Below, piece after piece: positions 9,366 to 20,040 of a stretch of 64,000 nucleotides of DNA; within the stretch, counting starts at the first letter, position 1, and each line of letters starts with the position of its first letter. The stretch comes from Shewanella insulae (GTDB lineage: Bacteria > Pseudomonadota > Gammaproteobacteria > Enterobacterales > Shewanellaceae), in the NCBI RefSeq assembly GCF_009831655.1, contig NZ_WRPA01000002.1, positions 248,001 through 312,000 on the forward strand, in the 5' to 3' direction. The translations under genes were made by a program, and so were the position numbers. Below the pieces are notes generated by a model, which was not told the origin of the DNA, searched no databases, and saw only the letters and a list, made by a program, of their open reading frames with translations.

Positions 9366-11220
9366 GCTGTTGTTACTGCTGATCACCCTGAGCTTCCCCG
9401 GCTTTAGCCAAGGGAAGTCGCTGCTGGCGGTCAATAAAAACCAGTCTATCGAGCTCGCCTCCTGGCTCTATTATGTGCAAGATGATTCGCTGACCAGCCT
9501 GGAGCAGGTCAGCAAGCTAAGCTCCAGCCACTGGCAGCGATTGACCCCGGAATTTAACCAGCATCTGGGGGTAAAGCCTTTCTGGGTCAAGATCAGCCTC
9601 TATAACGCCACAGATACCCAGATGCGGCGCTATCTTCAGCTGGGTAACCCGCACCTGAATAAGATAGACCTGTACCATCTGCAAGCCGGTAAACCGACTG
9701 TGCACTTGGAGATGGGCGACAGTTACCCCTTTCGACAGCGCCCCATTATCAACAACGATTTCCTCTATCGTTTCGAACTGCCTCCCGAGGTGGTACACAC
9801 CTTCTATATTCGAATCGATACCGAGGGGAGCGCCAACCTGCCCCTCTCCCTGCTGTCGCCCGATCACATAGTCAAGGCCACGGAGACACAATCCCTCTAC
9901 CAGGGATTCCAGCTGGGCGCCCTGATGGCTATCGGCCTGTTTAGCCTGTTTATCGCGCTCACCTCGCGCTCCTACAGTTACAGCTACTACTCTGGTTATG
10001 TATTGTCTGTCACCCTCTTGGTGGCCAGCCTGCATGGCCTGTCGTTTCGCTACCTCTGGCCCAATTGGCCCATACTGCAGGCGATCATGATCCCCATACT
10101 GATCCCGATCGCCCTCACCTTCGTGCTGATGTTTTCCGAGAAGGTGCTGCAGCTAAAGTATCACAACCTCAAGATGCTGAGGCTCTGCCGCTACAGCGCC
10201 GCCACCGGACTGTTTCTCACCTTAGTCACGCCATTTTTAAACTATTCGGTGGCCCTCAAGGTCAATATAGTCGCGGTGCTGATCACCACCAGCATGCTGA
10301 TGCTCATCGCCCTGCTGCTGAGCCTGCGAGGCCATAAGCTGGCCAGGCTCTACACCCTGGCTTGGTCGGGTATGCTGATCGGCTCCTTTATCACCGCCAT
10401 GATGTATCTGGGGGTCATCTACCTGCCCATCATGCACCAGACGCCTATCATGGTCGGTCTGAGTTTCGAAATCGTCTTCATGGCCGCTGTACTGGCAATA
10501 CGCTATAACGACGAACGTAAGGCCAAGCTCAAGATCCAGCAGGAGGCCTTGCTACAGGCACAGCGGATCCGTCAGGCACGTGAAGAGGCGCTCAAGGTCG
10601 AGGCCGACAGCAACGAACGCCTGGAGCAGATGGTGCAAGAGCGTACTTTAGAGCTGGAGATCGCACTTCGAGAATTAAATGAAGCCAACCAGAAACTTAC
10701 CGAGCAAAACACGGTCGATAGTCTCACTGGCGTGAAAAACCGCGCCACCTTCGAGAAACGCCTACAGGCAGAGGGCCGCCTGAGTCGTCGTCAGCAGACA
10801 CCGCTGGCGGTCCTTATGATAGATATAGACAGGTTTAAGGCGATCAACGATACCTATGGCCACCTGGCCGGAGATCAGGCACTCAAGACCATAGCCCAGG
10901 CGTTAAAGGCAAAATTAAGACGCCCAAGTGATCTGGTATCACGTTTCGGTGGGGAAGAGTTTGCTATGATACTGCCCAACACCTCCCCAGACGGGGCGCA
11001 GCAGGTAGCTGAACTGATGCGCAGCACAATCTGCCAGTTACCACTGGCCTGGGGAGAACAGGCTATTCCGCTCACCATCAGTATCGGGGTCTGCGCCGAA
11101 GTGATCGTCGATGATCAGCACATTCAACAGCTGGTCGACCAGGCAGACAAGGCACTCTATCGTGCCAAGCATGAGGGCCGAAATCGCGTTTGCGTCTATT
11201 CGCCCGAACTCGAAGAATAA
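9352..11220 (+). CDS. Membrane diguanylate cyclase with 7TMR-DISM sensor
   Basis: A 622-residue protein: signal peptide (about 1-21), a periplasmic 7TMR-DISM extracellular domain (about 25-175), seven membrane helices (about 180-385), a coiled coil (about 395-455) and a C-terminal GGDEF domain. The catalytic motif GGEEF (533-537) is intact. An inhibitory I-site RPSD (524-527) sits exactly five residues before it, so cyclic-di-GMP synthesis is probably active and feedback-inhibited. The gene overlaps tatD by 14 bases. The ligand sensed by the periplasmic domain is unknown; carbohydrate or another small molecule is typical of the family. Confidence 0.92.
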   Translation: MSPFKLLLLLITLSFPGFSQGKSLLAVNKNQSIELASWLYYVQDDSLTSLEQVSKLSSSHWQRLTPEFNQHLGVKPFWVKISLYNATDTQMRRYLQLGNPHLNKIDLYHLQAGKPTVHLEMGDSYPFRQRPIINNDFLYRFELPPEVVHTFYIRIDTEGSANLPLSLLSPDHIVKATETQSLYQGFQLGALMAIGLFSLFIALTSRSYSYSYYSGYVLSVTLLVASLHGLSFRYLWPNWPILQAIMIPILIPIALTFVLMFSEKVLQLKYHNLKMLRLCRYSAATGLFLTLVTPFLNYSVALKVNIVAVLITTSMLMLIALLLSLRGHKLARLYTLAWSGMLIGSFITAMMYLGVIYLPIMHQTPIMVGLSFEIVFMAAVLAIRYNDERKAKLKIQQEALLQAQRIRQAREEALKVEADSNERLEQMVQERTLELEIALRELNEANQKLTEQNTVDSLTGVKNRATFEKRLQAEGRLSRRQQTPLAVLMIDIDRFKAINDTYGHLAGDQALKTIAQALKAKLRRPSDLVSRFGGEEFAMILPNTSPDGAQQVAELMRSTICQLPLAWGEQAIPLTISIGVCAEVIVDDQHIQQLVDQADKALYRAKHEGRNRVCVYSPELEE

Positions 11221-11301
11221 AGTTAACGACTTAGTGGCTATGCTCCATCCACGGATGAAAGTGAAATGTGTAGCCCAATAAAGCAAACAACCCTAAATTA
11301 G

Positions 11302-12327
<1,026 letters not shown>

Positions 12328-12350
12328 GCTTCATCCTCCCATGACATAAA

Positions 12351-12378
12351 AAGCCAGTTACAAATAACTGGCTTTTTT
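12351..12378 (+). terminator. Terminator after hemB
   Basis: A 10-bp stem AAGCCAGTTA/TAACTGGCTT with a CAAA loop is followed by a T run: a rho-independent terminator. Confidence 0.9.
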
Positions 12379-12442
12379 GTTTCCTCCATGAGCGACTCAC
12401 CCAACAGCTAAAAGTTAGGCTGGGACAGGGGTGAACAGACAT

Positions 12443-12470
12443 AAAAAAGCCATGGTAGCTAACCATGGCT
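12443..12470 (-). terminator. Terminator after ubiA
   Basis: Read on the minus strand, AGCCATGGT/ACCATGGCT with a five-base loop is followed by a T run, just past the ubiA stop codon. Confidence 0.88.
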
Positions 12471-12490
12471 GCTTATCGAAGGCGTCCGCT

Positions 12491-13351
12491 TTAGATCAGG
12501 TAATCGGCGCCCAGGGCGACAAATAGCGTCATACCAGCCCAATTGTTATTTAGGAAGGCCTGTAGGCAGGGGGCGCGTTCACGATCGAAGATCAACTTCT
12601 GCTGATAGAGACCGAAACCTATGAAGGTGAGGATCCCCAGGGCGAAGACCAGGCCGCGATCGGCGCTGAGACCGGCCATGACGAAACAGCCGAGGGCGGC
12701 CAGTTGAAACAGGCCGATGATCTGACGATCTAAGCGGCCAAACAAAATCGCCGTCGACTTGATACCCACCTTGAGGTCATCGTCTCTGTCTACCATGGCA
12801 TACATGGTGTCGTAGGCCACGGTCCAGCACCAATTGGCGGCAAACAGCCACCAGGCTTCCGTCGGCACTGTGCCTAGCTGCGCCGCGTAGGCCATAGGAA
12901 TCGACCAACTCCACACCACGCCGAGGAACATCTGCGGCATGTTGGTGAAACGTTTGGTAAAGGGATAGATGATGGTCAGTATGATACCGACGAAGGAGAG
13001 CTGAACCACCAGTGGGTTGAGCATCAGCACCAGGGCGAAGGCCAGCAGGCCCATCACCACAAACAGGATAAGTGCCTCTTTGACCGTCACCTCACCGCTG
13101 GCCAGGGGACGACTCTTGGTGCGCTCCACATGTGAGTCCAACTTACGATCGGCATAGTCGTTGATGATGCAGCCACAGGCACGCATCACCACCACACCGA
13201 TCACGAAGATGATCAACACCTTAAGATCCGGCATGCCACCGGCGGCCAGCACCAGCGCCATTAGGCATGGCCATAGCAACAGGAAGGTGCCTATGGGTCT
13301 ATCCATCCTCGCCAGACGCAAATAGGCGTCCAATTTATCCCTTAAGCTCAT
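12491..13351 (-). CDS. ubiA: UbiA, 4-hydroxybenzoate polyprenyltransferase
   Basis: A 286-residue integral membrane prenyltransferase that attaches the octaprenyl chain to 4-hydroxybenzoate in ubiquinone synthesis. The two aspartate-rich prenyl-diphosphate/Mg sites are present: NDYADRKLD (64-72) and a second cluster [12 protein letters not shown] (181-192). Eight or nine hydrophobic helices are expected. Length matches E. coli (290). The chorismate lyase gene ubiC, often adjacent, is not here. Functionally it belongs with ubiE, ubiJ and ubiB on the opposite strand of this window. Confidence 0.95.
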   Translation of the reverse strand: MSLRDKLDAYLRLARMDRPIGTFLLLWPCLMALVLAAGGMPDLKVLIIFVIGVVVMRACGCIINDYADRKLDSHVERTKSRPLASGEVTVKEALILFVVMGLLAFALVLMLNPLVVQLSFVGIILTIIYPFTKRFTNMPQMFLGVVWSWSIPMAYAAQLGTVPTEAWWLFAANWCWTVAYDTMYAMVDRDDDLKVGIKSTAILFGRLDRQIIGLFQLAALGCFVMAGLSADRGLVFALGILTFIGFGLYQQKLIFDRERAPCLQAFLNNNWAGMTLFVALGADYLI

Positions 13352-13466
13352 TTTTAGGCTCTCCTAACGACTGCTTTGGCCTTTGATTTATGTGGGCAAG
13401 CTCATCAATATTCTTTGGCATTATGACTGACGCCCTAAGAGTTTCAAGCGCTTTATCAACCCGAGC

Positions 13467-15632
13467 CTATAGTGTCTCCAGACGCGCATAGGCTACCACC
13501 AGCCACTTGCTTCCCACGTCGAGAAAATCTACCTGGACTCTGGCCTGGGCGCCGCTGCCCTCGAAGTTTGTCACCTTGCCTTCGCCAAACTTGGGATGAT
13601 TCACCCGCTGGCCGATATTGAAGCCGGAATCGTTGAAGGCGGCCTGGGCCTGACTGAATCTGTTGCTGCTTGCCGGTGCCGACACGCTGGTTCGCATGCG
13701 GATCTCCTGCACATAGTCGCCAGGGATCTCCTTGATGAAACGCGACGGACGGGCATAGTTTTCCCGGCCATAGATACGGCGCGACTCGGCATAGGTGATA
13801 TAGAGCTGTTTCATGGCGCGGGTCATGCCCACGTAGCAGAGACGGCGCTCCTCATCCAGTCGGTCGCCCTCATCCATCGCCATCTGGCTGGGGAAGATCC
13901 CCTCCTCGACGCCCGCCATGAACACCATGGGGAACTCCAGGCCCTTGGCCGAGTGCAGCGTCATCAGCTGCACCGCGTCGGTGAAGGCATCGGCCTGGCC
14001 CTCGCCCGCCTCGAGCGCCGCGTGGGACAAGAAGGCGTTCAGCTCGCCCAAGTCTTCGAGATCTTCCGGCATCACGAAGGTACGCGCCGCGGTGACCAGC
14101 TCCTCCAAGTTTTCCACCCTGGCGCGGGCCTTCTCGCCCTTCTCCGTTTCATACATGGCCTTGAGGCCAGAGGCCTGGATCACATGATCCGTCATCCGGT
14201 GCAGCGACTGCTCCTCCGTCTCCTGCTGCAGGGTAACGATAAGATCCATGAAACCACGTACCGCGTTGGCTGCGCGTCCAGAGAGCACCTTCTCGTCAAG
14301 CAGACGCAGACAGGTCTGCCACAGGGTCAGCTGCTGCTGGCGCGCCGTGCTGCGCAGGATCTCCAGGGTTCGGTCGCCTATGCCACGGGTCGGCGTATTG
14401 ATGATACGCTCGAAGGCGGCATCATCGTTCTTGTTGCTGATCAGGCGCAGATACCCCATGGCATCCTTGATCTCCTGACGCTCGAAGAAGCGCAGGCCGC
14501 CATAGATACGATAGGCCATCCCCTTGTGGAGCAGCGCCTCTTCCAGCACCCGCGACTGGGCGTTGGAACGATAGAGGATGGCGCAATCGCTAAGATTGCC
14601 GCCCATGTCCTGCCAGTCGGTGATGCGCCCGACGATGAAGCGGGCCTCATCCATCTCGTTGAAGGCGCAGTAGAGGCCGATCTTCTCGCCTGCCTGATCT
14701 TCGGTCCACAGCTTCTTGCCCAGTCGGTCCGGGTTGTTGGCGATCAGCTCGTTGGAGGCGTTAAGAATGTTGCCGCTGGAGCGATAGTTCTGCTCCAGGC
14801 GTATGGTCTGGGCCGCCGGGAAGTCCTGCAGAAACTTATGCAGGTTCTCCACCTGGGCGCCGCGCCAGCCATAGATGGACTGGTCATCATCGCCGACTAT
14901 CATCACATTGGCCGAGCTGCCGGCCAGCACGCGGATCCAGGCATACTGGATGGCGTTGGTGTCCTGAAACTCGTCCACCAGGATGTTCTTAAAGCGCTCC
15001 TGATAGTGCTCCAGAATATGAGGCTTGTTGAGCCACAGCTCGTGGGCCCTTAGCAAGATCTCGGCAAAGTCCACCAGTCCTGCACGATCACAGGACTCCT
15101 GATACACCTGATAGATCTTCAAAAGGTTCTGCTCTATGGGGAAGCCACCGGCATCGATATGCTTGGGCCTTAGCCCCTGATCTTTCTTGCCGTTGATATA
15201 GCCCTGGGCCTGACGGGGCGGATACTGCTTCTCGTCCAGATTAAGGCTCTTGAGGATCCGCTTAATCAGTCTGAGCTGATCGTCCGAATCGAGAATTTGG
15301 AAACTCTGGGGCAAGTTGGCGTCTTGATAATGGGTGCGCAGTAGACGGTGAGCCAAGCCATGGAAGGTACCGATCCACATGCGGCCCATGTTGCTGCCGC
15401 TCACCTTCTCCACACGCTCGCGCATCTCGGCCGCAGCCTTGTTGGTAAAGGTCACCGCCAGAATAGAATAGGGACTCTGCTGCTCTACCTGCATCAGCCA
15501 GGCGATGCGGTGGGTCAGTACCCGGGTCTTACCACTGCCCGCGCCAGCCAGCACCAGCATGCTAGATTGTGGTGCGCCGACGGCCTCGCGCTGTTTGTCG
15601 TTTAAGCCGTCGAGTAAAGAAGATACGTCCAT
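13467..15632 (-). CDS. uvrD: UvrD, DNA helicase II
   Basis: A 721-residue superfamily 1 3'-5' helicase of nucleotide excision and mismatch repair. Walker A AGAGSGKTR lies at residues 30-38. Other SF1 motifs are visible: FTNKAAAEMRER, VDEFQDTN, GDDDQSIYGWRGA, LEQNYRSS, LMTLHSAKGLEFP and VGMTRA. The C-terminus has the Tudor-like RNA polymerase-binding segment (QRVNHPKFGEGKV). The ATG chosen has GGAGG upstream and gives a length equal to E. coli UvrD (720). The frame stays open 29 codons further upstream but without a good start. No clear LexA box was seen. Confidence 0.95.
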   Translation of the reverse strand: MDVSSLLDGLNDKQREAVGAPQSSMLVLAGAGSGKTRVLTHRIAWLMQVEQQSPYSILAVTFTNKAAAEMRERVEKVSGSNMGRMWIGTFHGLAHRLLRTHYQDANLPQSFQILDSDDQLRLIKRILKSLNLDEKQYPPRQAQGYINGKKDQGLRPKHIDAGGFPIEQNLLKIYQVYQESCDRAGLVDFAEILLRAHELWLNKPHILEHYQERFKNILVDEFQDTNAIQYAWIRVLAGSSANVMIVGDDDQSIYGWRGAQVENLHKFLQDFPAAQTIRLEQNYRSSGNILNASNELIANNPDRLGKKLWTEDQAGEKIGLYCAFNEMDEARFIVGRITDWQDMGGNLSDCAILYRSNAQSRVLEEALLHKGMAYRIYGGLRFFERQEIKDAMGYLRLISNKNDDAAFERIINTPTRGIGDRTLEILRSTARQQQLTLWQTCLRLLDEKVLSGRAANAVRGFMDLIVTLQQETEEQSLHRMTDHVIQASGLKAMYETEKGEKARARVENLEELVTAARTFVMPEDLEDLGELNAFLSHAALEAGEGQADAFTDAVQLMTLHSAKGLEFPMVFMAGVEEGIFPSQMAMDEGDRLDEERRLCYVGMTRAMKQLYITYAESRRIYGRENYARPSRFIKEIPGDYVQEIRMRTSVSAPASSNRFSQAQAAFNDSGFNIGQRVNHPKFGEGKVTNFEGSGAQARVQVDFLDVGSKWLVVAYARLETL

Positions 15633-15733
15633 TCTTGCCTCCAAAAAATCAGGCGGCAAGTATAACAGGAGGCGTTGCGTGATCCTACCGTCGACGGTGT
15701 CGTCTAAGGTCAAGCACACCTAGGCCAAGGCAA

Positions 15734-15764
15734 TAAAAAAGCCCAGGCAACTGCCTGAGCTTTT
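15734..15764 (-). terminator. Terminator after the SPFH operon
   Basis: On the minus strand the stem GCTCAGGCA/TGCCTGGGC (one G-T pair) is followed by six T residues. It lies between the second SPFH gene and uvrD, so it ends the nfeD-SPFH-SPFH transcript. Confidence 0.85.
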
Positions 15765-15787
15765 AGGGAATGATAGGGTGGCGAGGC

Positions 15788-16723
15788 TTAGTCCTTGCTC
15801 TCTTCCAGCCCCATGCTATCCATCCAGTGTTCGAAGTCCATCATGTTGCCGGGCAGCACTATCTTGTTAGCGCTATTGGTCAGGCCGTCGAACTGCTTGA
15901 GGTACTGGGCACCGAGCTGCATGCGCACCACATTCTTACCACCGGGCGCCGATACCACCTGAGCCATACGCTCGATAGACTCGGCAGTCGCCTTGGCGAT
16001 GGTGAGGATCTCCTCGCCCTTACCCTCGGCCTCGTTGATCCGCTTCTGCATCTCACCCTCTGAGCGGTTGATCATCTCCGCCTTGACCCCCTCGGAGCGG
16101 TTGATCTTGCTCTGCTTGTCACCCTCGCTCTTAGCCAGCAGGGCGCGGCGTTCACGCTCGGCGTTCACCTGCATCTCCATGGCGTTCTTCACCGTCTCAG
16201 GTGGCGCGATGTTCTTGATCTCATATCTGTGTACCCGAATACCCCAGGTGGCGCCGGCCTGATCCAGCACCTCCACCACCTTGGCACTGATCACGTCGCG
16301 CTCTTCGAAGGTACGATCGAGATCCAGAGTCCCTATCACAGAGCGGGTGGTGGTCTGCGCCAGTTGGATAGCCGCGTAACGGTAATCGGTCACCCCGTAG
16401 CTGGCCTTCACAGGATCCACCACAGAGATATAGATCACCCCATCCACCTCGACATTCACCTCGTCGCTGGAGAAACACTCCTGGGGCGGCACGTCGATAG
16501 TTTCCTCTTTCAGGTCATGAACATAAGCAACCTTGTCGATGAAAGGCACCAAGGCGTGGAAACCTGCATCTAAGGTGGTGTGATATTTCCCCAGACGCTC
16601 AACGATGTAAGCCGACTTGGTGGGCACCAGGCGAATAGACTGGAACAGCTTGATGATGAAGATGGCAAAGATCAGCCCCCAAATGCCCAGTACGATTAAA
16701 TCTGTGTTGATACCTGCAATCAT
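15788..16723 (-). CDS. SPFH/band-7 membrane protein (QmcA/stomatin-like), second copy
   Basis: A 311-residue protein with an N-terminal membrane helix (about residues 7-28), an SPFH/band-7 domain (about 30-185) and a long coiled coil rich in repeated R-x-E-G motifs (about 185-255; for example NRSEG occurs twice). Such proteins form oligomers that scaffold membrane microdomains and often pair with NfeD proteins. It overlaps the first SPFH gene by four bases (ATGA) and shares its layout and length. The pair probably arose by duplication and may form a hetero-oligomer as HflK and HflC do, but no protease partner is present here. Confidence 0.88.
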   Translation of the reverse strand: MIAGINTDLIVLGIWGLIFAIFIIKLFQSIRLVPTKSAYIVERLGKYHTTLDAGFHALVPFIDKVAYVHDLKEETIDVPPQECFSSDEVNVEVDGVIYISVVDPVKASYGVTDYRYAAIQLAQTTTRSVIGTLDLDRTFEERDVISAKVVEVLDQAGATWGIRVHRYEIKNIAPPETVKNAMEMQVNAERERRALLAKSEGDKQSKINRSEGVKAEMINRSEGEMQKRINEAEGKGEEILTIAKATAESIERMAQVVSAPGGKNVVRMQLGAQYLKQFDGLTNSANKIVLPGNMMDFEHWMDSMGLEESKD

Positions 16724-17646
16724 GCGCGACCTCCTTTTACCTGACCCACACTCTGAGTCACCTGCTCCATACCCTCAAAAAATCCTTCCAGCTTGGCCAT
16801 CTCCGCAGGCACCACAGAAATATCGGCTTCGTTGAGTATCTTGCCAACCTGATTGATGAACTGCTCCTTGAGCTGCATATTCATCGCCTCGTTACCGCCC
16901 TCCAGAGCCAGCGCCTCAGATACCAGGGTCATGGCTTCCGCCTTGGCGCGAGCGACGATGGCGATCTCCTGGGCCGTCCCCTTGGCCTCGTTGATCCGCT
17001 TCTGCTTCTCACCTTCCGACAGGTTAATTGCCTCCTGGCGCTCCCCTTCGGAGAGGTTGATCATCGCCGCCTTCTCCGCATTGGCCAGGGTGATCTCGGC
17101 GCGCTTGCTACGTTCGGCCTCCATCTGCTTCTCCAGGGTATGGATCACCTTGTAAGAAGGAGTAATGTTCTTGATCTCGTATCTGAGCACCTTGATCCCC
17201 CAAGGGTCGGACGCCTTATCGATCTCACGCACGATGGATTCGTTGAGACTGTCTCGCTCGGAGAAGGTCTGACTCAGGCTCAGCTTACCTATCTCGGAGC
17301 GCATGGTGGTCTGGGCCAGGTTCACCGCGGCGCGGCGATAGTCTTCGATACCATAGCTGGCCAGCTTGCCGTCCATCACCTTGAGATAGACCAGGCCATC
17401 GACCTCCAGCTGAGTATTATCTTTCGAGATACAGCTCTGTGGCGGCACATCCAGCACCTGCTCACGGGTATCATGGCGGTAGGCCACCCGGTCGAAGAAG
17501 GGAATAAGAAAGTGAAAACCTGGCTGTAACACCACCCTAAACTTACCCAGACGCTCGATAACATGTACCTCGCGCATGGGAACGATCAACAACAAGTTAT
17601 AAAGAATAAAGAAAACGAAGAGTATAAAAATGGTAAATTCGAACAT
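16720..17646 (-). CDS. SPFH/band-7 membrane protein (QmcA/stomatin-like), first copy
   Basis: A 308-residue protein with an N-terminal membrane helix, a band-7 domain (PMREVHVIERLGKFRVVLQP is its start) and a coiled coil with repeated NLSEGE motifs near residues 195-215. The ATG chosen has AGGA eight bases upstream. Another ATG three codons earlier has its Shine-Dalgarno directly abutting and is less likely. The gene lies between nfeD and the second SPFH gene in what looks like a three-gene operon. The role is inferred from the family: membrane organisation or quality control. Confidence 0.87.
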   Translation of the reverse strand: MFEFTIFILFVFFILYNLLLIVPMREVHVIERLGKFRVVLQPGFHFLIPFFDRVAYRHDTREQVLDVPPQSCISKDNTQLEVDGLVYLKVMDGKLASYGIEDYRRAAVNLAQTTMRSEIGKLSLSQTFSERDSLNESIVREIDKASDPWGIKVLRYEIKNITPSYKVIHTLEKQMEAERSKRAEITLANAEKAAMINLSEGERQEAINLSEGEKQKRINEAKGTAQEIAIVARAKAEAMTLVSEALALEGGNEAMNMQLKEQFINQVGKILNEADISVVPAEMAKLEGFFEGMEQVTQSVGQVKGGRA

Positions 17647-17675
17647 AGATTCCATCCTGTAATTAAGCAGCCAGG

Positions 17676-18137
17676 CTATGCCTGCTCTGTCATAGGTTCA
17701 ACGACCAGGGCAATATTATCACGACAGATCACTCTGACGCGCGCGCCGACCGGGATCTCGCTGCCATCACCCAGTGCTGGCCATTCGCTTCCCTGAAACT
17801 CGACGCGTCCCTGCTGCTGTGCCGGGCCGATCGCCGCCTTGACGACGGCAACTTGATTATAAAGGTCAAACTCCTCATCGGTATTATCCACATGGGAATC
17901 ACCACCCACTAGACGCTGTGTCACCTGACGAAAAGCCAGCAACAAGACGATAGCGGTGATGAACCAGAGCGTCAGGGCCTGCACAAAGCCTTCGACCCAA
18001 CCTAGGGTCAATGCGCCCGCCACCACCAAACAGGCGGCGCCCAGGAAAATAACGATACCGCCGGGCAGAATGATCTCGGCTAACATCAAGACTAAACCGA
18101 CGGCAATCCAGATAAAGATAGGATTAGAAAACTCCAT
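17676..18137 (-). CDS. NfeD-family short membrane protein
   Basis: A 153-residue protein with two to three N-terminal membrane helices (about residues 5-75) and a C-terminal OB-fold NfeD domain (about 90-150; GRVEFQGSEWPALGDG is typical). This is the short NfeD1b/YbbJ type that accompanies SPFH proteins. The start chosen has a strong GGGGGG site upstream; the frame remains open 22 codons further up. It leads the operon with the two SPFH genes, so the three products probably act as one membrane complex. Confidence 0.88.
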   Translation of the reverse strand: MEFSNPIFIWIAVGLVLMLAEIILPGGIVIFLGAACLVVAGALTLGWVEGFVQALTLWFITAIVLLLAFRQVTQRLVGGDSHVDNTDEEFDLYNQVAVVKAAIGPAQQQGRVEFQGSEWPALGDGSEIPVGARVRVICRDNIALVVEPMTEQA

Positions 18138-18221
18138 ATTTCCCCCCTGAAATGAGAGTATCCCTGCCAAGACTATATCAGCTCTTTTGTTGCAATGCGA
18201 CATATTATGTCAAGACACAAA

Positions 18222-18237
18222 TGTGACACAGGCGACA
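18222..18237. promoter_or_regulatory. Weak CRP-like site before the Tsx-like porin gene
   Basis: TGTGACACAGGCGACA has a perfect left CRP half-site and a three-of-five right half-site. It lies in the 296-bp region between the divergent nfeD and Tsx-like genes. Nucleoside uptake genes are CRP/CytR-controlled in enterics, so the placement is sensible, but the match is weak. Confidence 0.3.
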
Positions 18238-18433
18238 AACATTTAATTTACCTACGCAAAAGTCATTGTTTTGGAATTGGGCACAATGGCGAATTCCCGT
18301 ATACTTGCGGCGCATAAAACATACGGCGTGAAAACAGTCCGAAAAGGCACCGAAGAGCGCCGAGATTGTTTTCAAATTAACCACAAATAGCTGCACGCCA
18401 AAATAACTCAAAAAACGACGATAAAGGTAAAAG

Positions 18434-19189
18434 ATGATGAACAGGAAATGGCTTCTCCTCGCGCTACTCGCCGCCCAGCCAGCGCTGGCCGATGATATGA
18501 TTCAATGGTGGGATCTCAGCGCCACCGCCCTCTATGGCGACAACTATGATCTTGCTCCCTCGGAGCGACAAACCACAGTGACCATAGAAACCGCTGGCGG
18601 CTGGAAGTATGGCGACTGGTTCGCCTTCCAGGACTTCATCTTCTTCAACGGCAACAACGGCGGTAAAGACAGCACCACCTATGGTGAGATCTCACCCCGC
18701 TTCAGCGCCAGCAAGATCTTAGGCAAGCCTGTGGGCGTCGGTGCCATCACTGACGTGTCGTTGGCACTCACCTACGAAGAGGGCGAAGGCCCGGTGAAGA
18801 GCTTCCTCTACGGTGTGGGTCTGGACTTCAAGATCCCTTATTTTAGCTACTTCCAGCTAAACACCTACCGCCGCGATGCCATCAACAGTGGTAACCTGAG
18901 CGACGGCTGGCAGTTGACCCCAGTCTTTCGTATGGACTTCCCGGTAGGCCACTCGAACATAGTGCTCGACGGTTTTATCGACTGGGTATTCTCGGCCGAC
19001 AACACAGGCTATGAAGAGAACTTCCACTTCAACCCTCAGGTCAAGTACGATCTGGGCGCGGCCATCTTCGGTGCCCACAAGAAAGACAAGCTGTTTGTCG
19101 GTATCGAATACGATTACTGGAAGAACAAATACGGTGTTAAGGGCATAGATCAGAACACCTATTCGGTGATCGCCAAGTATCACTTCTAA
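18434..19189 (+). CDS. Tsx-like outer-membrane nucleoside channel
   Basis: A 251-residue outer-membrane beta-barrel protein. The signal peptide ends at PALA (about residue 20). The mature part alternates aromatic and polar residues in strand-like fashion and ends with the outer-membrane signature phenylalanine (IAKYHF). Segments such as QWWDLSATALYGDNYDL, an early aromatic girdle and FAFQDFIFFN match the Tsx nucleoside-channel family. It faces the uridine phosphorylase gene across a shared terminator, which supports a nucleoside uptake and salvage role. Two ATG codons in a row begin the gene. Confidence 0.85.
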   Translation: MMNRKWLLLALLAAQPALADDMIQWWDLSATALYGDNYDLAPSERQTTVTIETAGGWKYGDWFAFQDFIFFNGNNGGKDSTTYGEISPRFSASKILGKPVGVGAITDVSLALTYEEGEGPVKSFLYGVGLDFKIPYFSYFQLNTYRRDAINSGNLSDGWQLTPVFRMDFPVGHSNIVLDGFIDWVFSADNTGYEENFHFNPQVKYDLGAAIFGAHKKDKLFVGIEYDYWKNKYGVKGIDQNTYSVIAKYHF

Positions 19190-19225
19190 GTTTTATGAAC
19201 AAAGCGTGCTTCTATGCATGCCCAC

Positions 19226-19253
19226 AAAAAAGGCGCCATCAGGCGCCTTTTTT
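19226..19253. terminator. Bidirectional terminator between the porin gene and udp
   Basis: A perfect 12-bp stem AAAAAAGGCGCC/GGCGCCTTTTTT with a four-base loop serves both converging genes. Confidence 0.92.
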
Positions 19254-19281
19254 AATCTAACAACTTGTTAGGGAGCAATAC

Positions 19282-20040
19282 TTAAGCCAGCAGCTTCTTC
19301 GCCGCCGCAACCACGATAGACACGGCACTGGTCTCGGTCTTCTTCATGGTCGCCTCATCAGGGATCTCCTGCTGAGTACGGTTCACGATCACACCCGCGA
19401 CACAGGCCGCACGCCAACCTTGAGTCGCACACATGGTAAACAGAGTCGATGACTCCATCTCATAGTTGAGTACGCCCATATCCTGCCACTCTTTCATCGA
19501 ACCGGCAAAACGACGAGTCACGCGACCCGTCACCGTATCGTAGCGCTCCTGACCTGGGTAGAAGGTATCTGACGATGCTGTGATACCGATATGTGGCTCT
19601 AGGCCAGCTTCGCGGCTCGCTGCTACCATGGCGGTGGTACATTCGAAGTTCGCCACGGCTGGGAACTCCATAGGTGCGAAGTGCAGACTCGCACCGTCTA
19701 GACGCACTGACGCCTGAGTCACGATCACATCACCCACGTTAACCTCTGGCTGAATGGCACCTGTGGTACCGACGCGCAGGAAGGTGTCGATACCCAGCTG
19801 TGCCAGCTCTTCCACGGCGATAGAGGTCGATGGACCACCGATACCGGTAGAGCAAACCACCAGCGGCTTACCATCGATATAGGCAAGGTAGCTGGTATAT
19901 TCGCGGTGACTGGCCAGGAATGTTGGATTGTCCATCAACTCCGCAATACGCTTCACGCGCTCCGGATCGCCCGGAACAATTGCAAGTGTTGCACCATCTA
20001 GCATCTCTTTCGTCAGGCCTAAATGAAATACATCTGACAT
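19282..20040 (-). CDS. udp: Uridine phosphorylase
   Basis: A 252-residue nucleoside phosphorylase that splits uridine with phosphate into uracil and ribose-1-phosphate. It follows the E. coli Udp sequence almost throughout: [10 protein letters not shown] near the start, [50 protein letters not shown] and NYEMES (the ribose-binding Glu-Met-Glu). The ATG fits the E. coli start. A TTG six codons earlier lies within the GGGG ribosome-binding region and is rejected. It converges on the Tsx-like porin gene. Confidence 0.95.
   Translation of the reverse strand: MSDVFHLGLTKEMLDGATLAIVPGDPERVKRIAELMDNPTFLASHREYTSYLAYIDGKPLVVCSTGIGGPSTSIAVEELAQLGIDTFLRVGTTGAIQPEVNVGDVIVTQASVRLDGASLHFAPMEFPAVANFECTTAMVAASREAGLEPHIGITASSDTFYPGQERYDTVTGRVTRRFAGSMKEWQDMGVLNYEMESSTLFTMCATQGWRAACVAGVIVNRTQQEIPDEATMKKTETSAVSIVVAAAKKLLA

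Noticed and set aside
13596..15053. A 485-codon open frame opposite uvrD
   Set aside because: It is the antisense shadow of the GC-rich uvrD gene; uvrD has all helicase motifs and the opposite frame has none.
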